Program-made: the position numbers and the translations under genes | The notes under the pieces: generated by a model | Told to the model about the DNA's origin: nothing | The model's input: only the letters and a program-made list of their open reading frames with translations | Databases searched by the model: none | Shown here: in pieces, positions 22,920 through 32,460 of the stretch | How positions within the stretch are numbered: position 1 is the stretch's first letter | Layout: each line of letters opens with the position of its first letter | NCBI GenBank assembly: GCA_907163375.1 | Contig: CAJQUW010000628.1 | Coordinates: 2,501 to 66,500, forward strand | Length of the DNA stretch: 64,000 nt | Source of the DNA: Prostheceraeus crozeri | Lineage: Eukaryota; Platyhelminthes; Polycladida; Euryleptidae | Direction: 5' to 3'

Positions 22920-24130
22920 AAAAGGTAATCATTCATATACATTAAATACCTTGCATGATCAATCTGTGATTGGAACAAATCAATGGCACAGATCTACGTT
23001 TATAACAAGTAAAACAGTCAAAAGAAAAGGTAAATACATACACTATACATTAAGTCAAAGAGCTAAGCAAGTACTCATAAGCCTAATTACAAGGTCATGA
23101 AATCACAAGCTTCGATTATGCAGCATTGAACAGACCGGGATAAATGATTGCTGACGATTTTTCGTTTAACAGCGAGGGACAATAAACATGGACGTATGAC
23201 GTGATCGCTGATGTTTTTGAGGCACGAGGTGATGTAAAAGATGATCAGCTCTCTCGAGTTGGTCAAAGATTTTCATTGCCGAAATTGTTCTTCTTGTGCT
23301 TATTGGAACAAATTGGTCACATTCGCAATCTATGCCACAAATGATTCGATTAGCCCTTCTGCACACCTTGTCAATTTTCTCAGAGCACTTTTTGTTCAGT
23401 CCAACTACTAACGGAGCATTATACTCTAGTATTGACAAAACTGTGGCATTGTAAATCATTATGAGCTCCTTCTTACTCAAATATCTTTTTATGCGCTTTA
23501 TGACGTAAAGTCTTTGGCAGGCCCTTTTGCATAGATCATTTGTAAACATATCCCAAGTCAAATCAGCATCATAAAAAACACCAAGAATCTTTAGATGACT
23601 TTGAAATTCAAAATCACGATTTTCGGTGGACGAGCATGCATTTTGTCTTCCCAGAGTTTAGCTTTAAACCGTGTTGTAGACACCATTGTTGAACATTGTC
23701 AATTTCTGATTTGATAGTTCCATCACGATATGTAGTCGATTTCAGAGGTAAGGTTACGACAACGTCATCGGCATATTTCGACATCAAACTATCAGGGTGA
23801 TCGGAGCTGAGCGAATTCATGTGAATAGCAAATAAAAAAGGCGAGAGTTTCCCGCCTTGTGGCACACCTGAGTGGACTGTCATTGACGTACTCACTTCAC
23901 CTCTCAATAAGACTCGCTGCCGTCGATTCTGTAAAAAGTCGCAGCACCATTGAATAAATCCTGAAGGTAAATTTGCGCTGATCAGCGAAGCAATCAAGTG
24001 CTGATGATCAAGAGTATCGAACGCCTTGGCCATATCAAACGTTATAATAACAACGCCAACAAATTCAAAATGATCCATTATAGAAGTAATGTAGTCATGC
24101 ATATAAATGTTGGCGTGGAGAGTAGAGTAG
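22920..24130 (-). mobile_element. Non-LTR retrotransposon (LINE) fragment, reverse transcriptase part
   Basis: The minus strand encodes the middle and C-terminal part of a LINE reverse transcriptase: FDMAKAFDTLDHQHLI (palm, first Asp), SGVPQGGKLSPFLFAIHMN, KYADDVV (catalytic YADD at about 23770-23785) and LKLNSGKTKCMLV in 23614-24102. It continues in another frame as LGVFYDADLTWD, ...RLYVIKRIKRYL and LEYNAPLVVG in 23166-23600. One frameshift lies near 23605. The endonuclease and the front of the RT are missing, as expected of a 5'-truncated insertion; the 5' break is near 24105-24130. The 3' end is near 22920, by a short A/T-rich run. Motif style suggests the CR1/L2/jockey-like group, not resolved further. 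Dead copy in antisense orientation within the host intron. Confidence 0.88.
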
Positions 24131-24801
24131 TCCTAGAGTAGAGTAGTCATGAAATGTATTCTTCATTAATTAAAATTCATGTAACCAGTGCAGCATAGAT
24201 GCATCAAGGGAAGCTTGATAGTTGATGTATAGTTCGTTATATGAGCCGCATATTCACCAGTGGTCGGGAATCCAATGTTACTCTGCCATCATGATTTCCA
24301 GCACTTGCATGGTATGCCTTCCTCAATGAAAAGATCTGAATTTGTTACCGACTTCAGATTTTGTCTTTGATTTTCATCGCAGCTTTGATCAAGTAAACTG
24401 ACTCTTCTCACCTCTCATAGCCATGCTGAAGGGCAATACGAATATGAGGAAAAGCAGCATCTGTCTTAACTATCCACTCCAAACCACAGAACAGCCGAAA
24501 CAGCACAGCTCGAACAATACAGGAAGCTAATATGGAAACAGATGCGGATGCGGAAATGGATTCAGCAATTGGCATGTCACTATAGTGCCTGCAGTGCATT
24601 AAATTGATCTCAATCGGAGCGAGTCACATAATAATTTAAGGATTTGTGCAAATGTGTGGATTCGATGCAGATTCGGTGTGGATGCAGAGAAGATGCGGAT
24701 GTAGATCTAAAATTCAGAATCGTTGCAAATGCAAGTGATTGATTTTCGATTTTGCGGATGCGGATGCTGATCTGGTTGAAGGACATTATAATGGTGCACT
24801 A

Positions 24802-25793
24802 CACTGTAAATCGCTGGATACGAAAATTACATACAAACACATACCAAGTTTACATACAATTTGAAACCAACATTTAATACGAGATTCTGGTATATATAAA
24901 GAAATCTGGTATGTTTTTCATACGAATGGCCATTTACTTTCGTATGTGATTGGTATGTAAACGATACGAACTATGCTAACTGTGATTGGCTGTTTTACGT
25001 TGAAATACGAATTCTTGGTATGTTTTATATACGAGACCCGATGCAAATTGGTATGTGTTTCGTATGTCTTTCGTATGAATAGCTTTATGTCATATGGCAA
25101 AAAATATGTTATACTACATACTACTTACAAATAACTTTTTCCAGTAATACCAGCCGTGAATATTTCTTTGTGAAAGTGTGGTATTTAACTAGATTAGATT
25201 TGTTGTGGAATTTAAGCCGCATGTCATCGTTGCAACTTGTCTTATTGCATTCACAAGACTCATAATTAACTCATTTCCTTGAACTAACTTGATAAACATC
25301 ATTTCAATAAAACGATAACTTTTCAGCAACCATGTTGACTTATATATCTCAAACATAACTATTTTTGCGTTCATGAATTATAATGTGTCTTTATTTTGGA
25401 TTGATAATATGCTTAGTTCCAAAATTACATAATGCATAATTGTTGATGGTCAAATACTTATTGATTTTATGAAATGCCTCGGACTTACATGTATTAAAAT
25501 CGAATTCAGTATTGTTAGTTTGACTATAAAATGTCATTATCTCACTACTTACAAAGCAGTAGTAGCATTAGTGTGATCTTTATTGACAAAAAGCCTTAAA
25601 TCAACATACTTTGGACATGATTGATGCTTTCTTTTAACATTGTGCTGGTATGGCTTTAGTATGTAAAGCATACCACACTTGAAATAACATACGAAAAGCA
25701 TACAAATATATACCAAGATCATTCAGAAATATACCAAAAAAATATTTTGGTATTCATCGTTCGCATATGATTGGTATTGAGCGATTTACAGTG
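24802..25793. mobile_element. 1-kb TIR element, copy E (inverted relative to copy D)
   Basis: 992 bp with ends CACTGTAAATCGCT and GAGCGATTTACAGTG, flanked by TA on both sides (24800-24801, 25794-25795), the Tc1/mariner target. It is nearly identical by eye to the reverse complement of 14047-16373 minus its insertion. Many GGTAT/ATACC words give extensive sub-terminal self-complementarity. Non-autonomous. Confidence 0.9.
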
Positions 25794-26151
25794 TACATTT
25801 GTGATTCGCTTTCTACGTTTCGGTTTCATGCTGTTTCAGTATTCTTGAAAAAGTTTTAGAATTTTTTAGGTCAATAAAGTCAACTTCTAGAATTTTTTAA
25901 GCCATTTTGCCTTTTGCCATTTCAGGGTTACTTTCTGGGGGCCCTAGTTAATTTACATTCTTTAAACATACACTTGATATGACCACTTTCCGTCTTTCGG
26001 AATCCTCTAGCATACAGGCGAATCATACGCTCACAAGATGAACATCTTGATTGTTTCCACATCAACTTAAAGTGTTTGACTTTTGAAAGTTTTCAAATTT
26101 TCATGAAGCTGAAGGCCTAAGATCGATATACATGTAAGTGCTGAAAGAGAT

Positions 26152-26485
26152 GTATAAGTCAAGAAAACGGTTTTGGTGAGCTCGAAATTTTATTATGACG
26201 TACAAATCTTCGGCCGAAGCCTTTGTCAAGTACAGCTTTAATGGCTGACCAGGAAAGCGACGCTAAATCATTCCGCTGTGGAGTGTCAGAAGACAAGCAA
26301 ATAGACAGCAAAAGATAATAGAAATATGAATGGAGCTGCTAATAAAACCAGTTAACAATCAGCGGATCAAGAGACTTGTATAGCATTTATTGTACGCAGA
26401 TTTGTACGTCATAATAAAATTTCGAGCTCACCAAAACCGTTTTCCTGACCTATGCTTCTATATATAGCTCGATGGCACCGCTGAT
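26152..26485. mobile_element. 334-bp insertion with hairpin arms and 13-bp direct repeats
   Basis: Flanked by perfect 13-bp direct repeats TGCTGAAAGAGAT (26139-26151, 26486-26498), consistent with a target duplication. Inside, about 55 bp at 26157-26211 (AAAACGGTTTTGGTGAGCTC ... GACGTACAAATCT) is repeated in inverted form at 26398-26454. A 13-bp duplication fits target-primed (LINE-driven) or variable-length duplication; long inverted arms are unusual for that. Class unresolved. Confidence 0.65.
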
Positions 26486-27040
26486 TGCTGAAAGAGATCA
26501 CTTGAAGCAATCGAAAGACTCCAGAAAGCCTCTAAGATCATCTTTTGTCGTACAGGTAGATGCAAGAATTCGTTTTGACACCCAGTTTATCAATTGCTCT
26601 GTAGTGTTCTGTTATCTTCCCTGATATATTTGTGCATCACAATCATCTACAGCTGCTTCTATAAATGTGCATTATTTTTGTTATTTGAAGTGAACAAGCT
26701 TGAGACTTTCATCGGATGTGAACAAATAGCTGTCAACGGCATGAATAATAAATAAAACCAAATTCTGTCCATTATTTAATTCAATTGTTGCACTCAGAAA
26801 GTCATTTTGATATCCTTTTAACCTTTTCATATTCCATGCTTAATTCCCTCCCTTGTGGTTTGCAACGTCCCGCTAATCCACATTATCCTATTCTCCTGCT
26901 TGAGCTGTCAGATCTCCACTCCATTTCCAACATTTCAATATTTCATGGTTCAGAGCTTGGCTTTAGTAATTCAGCAAGAAAAGCCCGAACAAACAAACAG
27001 ATATTGAACGAACAGATCTATTGAATTTCCATCTGCCCTG

Positions 27041-27043
<3 letters not shown>

Positions 27044-27129
<86 letters not shown>
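27044..27129. repeat. (CT)n microsatellite
   Basis: About 43 uninterrupted CT units on the + strand. The Arg-Glu and Ser-Leu repeat frames through it are artefacts. Confidence 0.97.
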
Positions 27130-27133
<4 letters not shown>

Positions 27134-27969
27134 AAGCAGGTGTTTCATATGAGGAGCGGATTTATTCAGACTCTCTCTTGTTTAACCAGTACAGCACTCA
27201 AAAGAAATGTAGAAACATGTGCCTTCTCCTTTCCCAATAAGATATCTATGCATTTCCACTTCGCTTTGACTGACAAGTCATATGAAACAGCATGAGCTGC
27301 AGATGCTGCAGTGAATCATTTTGAAGAAATGATTCCTTGACACAGGGAAAGGCTTCAATGATTCGCGGGGTATTCTTCAAAAGTATACAGTAGTATTATG
27401 CACTTCAACTACTAGCAGCTATTTAACTCACATCTGATATCTTGGGCGGTCTAAATGAACACTGTTCAGTGTCTATTGACAATTTTGACCATATCTGGTC
27501 AGTTGAAGGTGAAATTTTCTATTGGTATTCCCTTTCATTCTCACAACTGATTTACATTCGCCAATTAAATTCAAGCAATCATTCGACATCAGCTCATGGT
27601 TGATAGCTTTCTCGAGGGGAAGACAGCAGGACACTCTGCTATGTAGGTCCATTTTCAGAACTGAATGCCAATCCTCATCAACTCACCCGTCTGCTTGTGT
27701 AGACACAGAGCAAACTATTTTCTAGATCGCTGAATTTTCGAATATAAACATTTCAATTCATTTTCATGTGCAACTTTTCTCGCTTTACGTGTTAAGAAAC
27801 TTCAGATTGCCATGTCTGAAAAATTCGTATTGGAAAGATACTCAGCCACCATTCTGTGCATGTGTACATACCATACATCATCATTCGATAGCTTGCATTC
27901 GTTCCTGAGGCTTCAATTAACCTGTGATAAACTTGTATCCGTTATTGTGTTTGCTGGACAGTGGTCAAG

Positions 27970-28083
27970 ATGAGAAAAATCGATGAATTTTCAATTAGAG
28001 ACAGGAGCGAGGAAAGCGAGCACCCGAAATCGATGGACTCGGAAAGTGAGATCGCAGTCATCACGAATTCACGACTCTACTGA
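27970..28083 (+). CDS. Short uncharacterised ORF in intron 5
   Basis: A 37-codon frame with ATG in a fair context (gtcaagATGag) reads MRKIDEFSIRDRSEESEHPK and ends ...TNSRLY before TGA. It is rich in charged residues and in GA/CG codons, unlike the AT-rich intron, and has an AG (ttgctggacag) just upstream. No family is recognised and no splice donor is evident inside it. Confidence 0.15.
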   Translation: MRKIDEFSIRDRSEESEHPKSMDSESEIAVITNSRLY

Positions 28084-29003
28084 CTGAAAATGTCATTCTC
28101 ACTTTTTCATCAGAAATGTCAGTGTTTGGCATTTTCCTGGTACTTGCGATGTAAGGAATAAGTGAGTTTTTTTCAAATCAGTTCAACAGTTCTTTTCAAG
28201 TTTCTTTTCTTTTCTCATTTTCCCGGTTCAGCAAATGAAAGGACAGGCAGATTGAGCATCTGCAGTCGATGCGGTTTAAGAACAAAGAAACGCTAACTGT
28301 TTGCGCTTCATTCTTCAGGTGCGAACTGGACTCGACTAGAGGTTTGAATATTCAGACACATTGCATGGTGTTTGTGTACTCTAACTAATTTGTTAGATTA
28401 ATATTCAATTGATGTGTGCTGATCAAGAGAAGAATTTTACACTGATGATGAGTAGTTCGCAGTTCTTGGAGCAAGGTCGGAGTACAAGCATCAATTTATA
28501 TTCTCTAAACTTCCTCAAAATTCAGTGTTAATAAGTTTTTGGATTACATTCTTAGCTTTAATGCTTTAATGAATATTTTTATATTAATGAGATCGAGAGC
28601 TGGTTATTACTCATCTGAAGGACTGGTTCTCAACTTCCGGCTAGTTTGATTGGTTCTGTCTGAGTTTTAGATAGTTCTCATTTTTTAACTACTGCATTTT
28701 TATTTCCTGCAAAATAAATTCATTTTTCATGAGGAAAATATCGCGGCATAGACTGTCAGATAAGGAACCGTGATCTAGGAGTGCATGATTGGGGACTCAT
28801 GAGTGCGGGGGTTCATTATCAGCGTCAACATAATTAATTATAGAAGGTGGTTGCTCCAACTAATTGTTATAATTTCTTTGTTTCACAGAGTTCATGCGTC
28901 TGATTTTTGGATCACCCTACTTCTAACACATGCAACTTTATTGCTGAAACTTTCCAATCGATTATGAGCCAGAAACAAATGAGCAAACAATAGAAACAAA
29001 GAC

Positions 29004-29147
29004 ATGCCTTCAGTAATCGTGCTTCGTGAGTCATCAAACAATAGCAATTTGATGAATGGCAATGGGAGAAGTGTATTTATCTCACCAGCTGGACAAGGCG
29101 CAACTGTAGCTGCTACTTTTCACCGACTTTCAGAGGAAAATAAGGTG
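29004..29147 (+). CDS. Short open frame upstream of exon 6, possible alternative first exon
   Basis: ATG at 29004 follows an in-frame TGA at 28980 and opens a frame reading MPSVIVLRESSNNSNLMNGN and on to HRLSEENK, where a GT (gtgatg at about 29145) would give a phase-0 donor compatible with exon 6 at 29333. The composition (Ser/Asn/Gly-rich, then charged) looks more protein-like than neighbouring intron sequence. The gapless match of exon 5 to exon 6 shows the main transcript skips it. It could be an alternative 5' exon, or chance. Confidence 0.22.
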
Positions 29148-29332
29148 ATGATATCATTGTACTTCTCTTTATCACCATTCATTAAAGTGCTATTGTCTGG
29201 TGATGCACGAGACACGATTACTGAAGGCTTGTATTTGTTTCCATCGATTGTCCATTCGTTCTCACTCATCATGGATCGAAGTGTCAGTCAATGAAGTTGC
29301 ACGTGTAAATGCACCTTAACATTCAATTTCAG

Positions 29333-29470
29333 CTTCGAGAGCGCCGCTATGACTTCTTTCCGATGGACCGTGCCATGTCCTTAGCAACATTGAATGAAGA
29401 TGATGAAGAAGGAAAGATCGAAGAAGCGAACGGAATCGTCAACGAGATGCTTCTGCAATGTGACATCAAG
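29333..29470 (+). CDS. Ca2+ release channel exon 6: C-terminal tail
   Basis: 46 codons, phase 0, acceptor acattcaatttcag, donor gtgagg at 29471. Joined to exon 5 it reads YVYRL-LRERRYDFFPMDRAMS, matching IP3R ([22 protein letters not shown]) and RyR (YVWKMYQERCWDFFPAGDC) without gaps. The following acidic, helical stretch NEDDEEGKIEEANGIVNEML corresponds to the start of the IP3R C-terminal coiled coil, which RyR lacks. A tail of some 50 more residues would be expected in a typical IP3R. If the donor is not used, translation runs 24 codons into the intron and stops. Confidence 0.87.
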
Positions 29471-29682
29471 GTGAGGTCTCAACTTTCATTTCTAATTTGT
29501 CTCTCCTCACGACAATTTACCAACAATCCTCATGTTGAAAACTGATTGACAAAACCTTTGATAGTGAAGAGGTATGAGGACTTCCTGAGGTTGACATTCT
29601 TCGTGAAAATTACAAATATTTTCATCAAATTATTTGAACCGTTTACCGAATGGCTGAAAATCTCACTGTGAGGAATGTGTAG

Positions 29683-29784
29683 AGGAAATTGCATGACATC
29701 AAAGCAAACACTGCCAAGAAAATATCATTGAAGAAGCCAATTATTGATACTAGAGGATATACCAAAATATCTTCTCTTGTTTGA
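29683..29784 (+). CDS. Possible terminal exon of the channel gene
   Basis: After a weak acceptor (aatgtgtag) a phase-0 frame of 33 codons reads RKLHDIKANTAKKISLKKPI and ends at TGA 29782-29784. It would extend the tail by a basic stretch. Support is only phase compatibility and the lysine-rich composition; the polypyrimidine tract is poor and no good AATAAA follows closely. Another phase-0 possibility begins at 30021 (cacag acceptor, 23 codons to a TAA). Neither is convincing. Confidence 0.2.
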   Translation, partial: RKLHDIKANTAKKISLKKPIIDTRGYTKISSLV

Positions 29785-31476
29785 TATGTCAGTTAATTTT
29801 CTTTTGTCATGACTCTTGTAATGTATTTCGTCTGTATCAGCATTGCGTGTGATTAAGGATAATACAAACGCGTAGAAACACAATTGCGGCCCCTTGAGAT
29901 GGTTATTTTCCGGCATCGCTCATCTTCAGGCTGAGATTTAGAATTTAGGCGCCAAAATGTCATTATATGTCATAGCGTGTCATCGTCATTAGGACATCTC
30001 ATATTTGCATGGTTTCACAGATTAATGTCAAATTAATAGCCATTCGCTACTTAGTAACGCAACTTTCTCTCCAATTAAGTTTATCAATGTAAATCATAGA
30101 GTCAAGAGCTGCGATTAACACAACATTGCAATGAAATTGTTTCTATTTCATGTTTTCACCTTCACATCTAATTGAGAAGATAACTGAACTCATTTATCGT
30201 GCCCTTCTTTCTTAAAATGTCCGCAAATTTGTCAAATTTTAGCTCTGTCTTTTTAGATTTAGATGTTATTCATATGCATATATTTCATTGTTTCATGGAC
30301 AGTGTTTTCTAGAAGTTTTTCTTATCAGTCTACGCTGGCCTTCATTTGCACAATTGTGGCCATTGATCAGGAATGAATCTTGCTTCTTTTCCGATCAATT
30401 TATAAAATCATATCAATTGCAAAATCAATGTGATTTCTCAGTGGGTAAGACTAATGTAGTATCATAATTAGCAAATGGTCTTGTGAAACTTTGCTTGATA
30501 TATACGAAGCAAACTGACTAGCGAGTGAATGAATGCCACCAATGGAGAAGAGAGAGAGAGATATCGCGCCAAATACTTTCCTTGCACCGATTTACCTACA
30601 TGGTTCAGATTAATTAGTGATTGCCACTGTTTTCCAGATGAAATCTCGTTTTGATTTATACTCTGATGCAGCAATTACATGTAGTTTTGGTTTCTTCCAA
30701 AGATTATTACAGTGAACCTATTGATGGGGGAACATGTCAGAATCTGAGACTTTTAGTACCGTCATAATAACTTCCTAGCAACACAAATAACCGTTAACCG
30801 TCCGGACTCAAGCGACAAGCTCCCACCCCGTTCCAAGGTCATTCATTATTTAAGGATCTTGCGTCACGATCTAAGAAGTGAGAAGCTATCTCTACCAAAG
30901 ACGATGCAACATCTGTACTGTCTTTGATCTCTGCAACTTCTCTACTGAAATCAGTTTTCTCCTGAAGTGTTTTGTCTGAAAATTCAAAAACTCGGGAAAA
31001 AGTTCTCCGAGATGAACTCGTAAACAGTTTGATCGCTGACTTATTCTCGTCGCCATCTTGTCACGTTCATTGCATTCAAAAAAGAATTCCGGAAATTTGG
31101 CTAATCATCAGAGAATTATTGTGAGCCGGAAATAAAATGTCCTCGCTTGCAAGGAAGAATTTGGCAATGGAAATCTTACCGGTGAAGTCAATCGATATTA
31201 TTTATGATTTAGAAAATCATAATTGAATCATTTTATTGCAGATTTAATGAACATGGAGGAAGACGTCAGCGCAGTGCATGTTGTAAGGGTCAATCTTTCG
31301 CGGAAGTCACGCACTTCAAAATGAAATGACAGAACTCAGGGGGAATGCTGACATGCTTTAGGCATTTTATTGCTACCATTGCAAAGCCGATCACTCCGTA
31401 TGATTTCTATACATTCAAGAGTATCATACATTCACATGCCATGCGTGTACTCTGCATGTGAAATCAAACTTAGGTA
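29785..31476. other. Downstream flank of the channel gene
   Basis: AT-rich, without a recognised gene. It could still hold the last exon or 3' UTR of the channel gene. An acceptor-like ttattgcag at about 31240 leads to an immediate stop in phase 0. No strong polyadenylation signal could be tied to the gene. Confidence 0.4.
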
Positions 31477-31730
31477 TAGTTGACCACTTTGCGAGTCAGG
31501 CGATGCATATCACGAGCAAGTTCAAAGAGTATCTGACTCGAAGTAAGTTTATTCGTCAAAAGTGAAAATTAGATTGAATTTCGCACAACGTGACGGGCCT
31601 TCTTACGGTCGATGGTCAATTGGCGGTCTGCATGCTCCGTGTGAAGATTTGTAAAGAAGTTAATGATATTGAGAATTGCGTTGCTTGTTGAATGTGGGGC
31701 GATCAAAGTACGAGGGCAGACTGTAGCAAG
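31477..31730. repeat. Dispersed repeat, also at 52.6-53.0 kb
   Basis: 31477-31660 matches the reverse complement of 52735-52962 (GCGAGTCAGGCGATGCATAT, GTCGATGGTCAATT), and 31617-31730 matches 52611-52724 in direct orientation up to CAGACTGTAGCAAG. It may be the 3' part of the GIY-YIG element that follows on the minus strand, since the unrelated 256-bp element at 31731 interrupts it and only about 80 bp separate that from the GIY-YIG frame. Confidence 0.7.
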
Positions 31731-31986
31731 CATAGAAAAAGATTGTTTATCTGAAGTTGACTAGAATGGAAATTGACTCAAGGTCACGGCACATCCGGGG
31801 GAACTAAGTTGGGGCATGAAGAACCAATGAAAAGCTTATAATTGCACATGTGACTGATTCTAATCCAATGATACAGTCATTGACAAGTGTATCTAAGTGA
31901 AAATGCGTGCGATTTTTGTGCCACTATTGTGTATTGCATGAAGCTTTACTTCCAATCTAGAGGTTTTATTGCTATCAATTTCTATG
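31731..31986. mobile_element. 256-bp miniature element, family M2, second copy
   Basis: Begins CATAGAAA, ends TTTCTATG, flanked by perfect 8-bp duplications GTAGCAAG (31723-31730 and 31987-31994). Its reverse complement matches 46666-46921 end to end (for example GGGGGAACTAAGTTGGGGC is identical). It lies inside the dispersed repeat that starts near 31477. Confidence 0.9.
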
Positions 31987-32075
31987 GTAGCAAGGTAATT
32001 CATGTCTTCTATTGATTGTTGGCTTCAAGTGTGCAATAACTTTTGCTTCAGTGAATATTTTGTCTCGAGTGTTCT

Positions 32076-32243
32076 TCAGTCTAGCATGAAATCGACCTGA
32101 AAATCTTCGATGACACCTAGATCATTATGTTCATCTTTAATATGCTCATAGAGAGCGCTGGACGCACACGTATTAATAATTTCACGTCTGTGGTCTGCGT
32201 GCCGGCGAGTGGGGAATCTTCTTGCGGCTTTTCCAATGCAATA
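32076..32243 (-). pseudogene. GIY-YIG endonuclease remnant of a Penelope-like retroelement
   Basis: The minus strand reads YCIGKAARRFPTRRHADHRR, then SALYEHIKDEHND and a short end before a stop. This resembles the C-terminal GIY-YIG-type module (Y-IG-K-T...F-TR-H-EH...S-L-EH) of Penelope-like elements, where it cuts target DNA. Only this end of the element is seen; no reverse transcriptase frame is present. The family call rests on motif memory; a host GIY-YIG protein fragment is less likely, given the second copy in inverted orientation next to it. Confidence 0.5.
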
Positions 32244-32365
32244 TTCGGTAGAGAGACGGTGAACCAAATAAGCAAGTATAAGCATCTCCCTAATACCTGT
32301 AGTTGTCAATGTCTACCTAAGTATAAATGTAATGATAAATACGTAGGATGTAGGAACACATATAT

Positions 32366-32460
32366 GAAATGTGCAGAATGTTACATTGGAAAGACCGTAA
32401 AAAAATTCTCCACTCGCCGGCATGGTAATATTTCAAAACAATTACATATCATATATGGTC
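32366..32460 (+). pseudogene. Second GIY-YIG remnant, inverted, cut by the satellite array
   Basis: The + strand reads KCAECYIGKTVKKFSTRRHG, the same module as on the minus strand at 32076-32243; the DNA CATTGGAAAGACCG...CTCCACTCGCCGGCATG is the inverted partner of 32195-32240. The frame runs on about 12 codons and then passes directly into the first satellite monomer at 32461. Upstream, 32262-32365 is open with several cysteines (CSCQCLPKYKCND). Confidence 0.5.

Larger units (their letters stand above)
22834..29332 (+). other. Intron 5 (6.5 kb)
   Basis: GT at 22834 to AG at 29332. It contains the LINE fragment, the 24802-25793 element, the 26152-26485 insertion and a CT microsatellite. At 24540-24775 the sequence is a loose run of GATGCG-type hexamers (ATGCGGATGC repeated with changes). 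The stretches 24130-24540, 25800-26130, 26500-27040 and 27131-29003 otherwise show no recognised feature, apart from the small open frame at 27970. Confidence 0.6.
2943..29470 (+). other. Gene span: IP3R/RyR-superfamily Ca2+ release channel, C-terminal part (six exons)
   Basis: Six exons (2943-3496, 13534-13715, 18241-18396, 21961-22038, 22714-22833, 29333-29470) join in frame to a continuous protein of about 409 codons matching the C-terminal channel region of IP3 receptors and ryanodine receptors, the tetrameric ER/SR channels that release stored Ca2+. All introns are GT-AG; the first junction is phase 1 and the rest phase 0. From the inner pore helix to the DFFP motif the spacing I recall for RyR is kept without gaps (12 residues between ELR and CFICG, 40 between the zinc-site H and DFFP inclusive), which fixes the acceptors. 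The tail after DFFP (RAMSL) is IP3R-like, while HLLNIVVG in exon 1 resembles RyR HLLDIAMG. The ligand-binding and regulatory N-terminus lies left of the window. The last exon is not settled. I give no symbol because IP3R versus RyR cannot be decided here. Confidence 0.88.

Noticed and set aside
26963-27240. Arg-Glu and Leu-Ser repeat proteins
   Set aside because: Both are translations of the (CT)n microsatellite.
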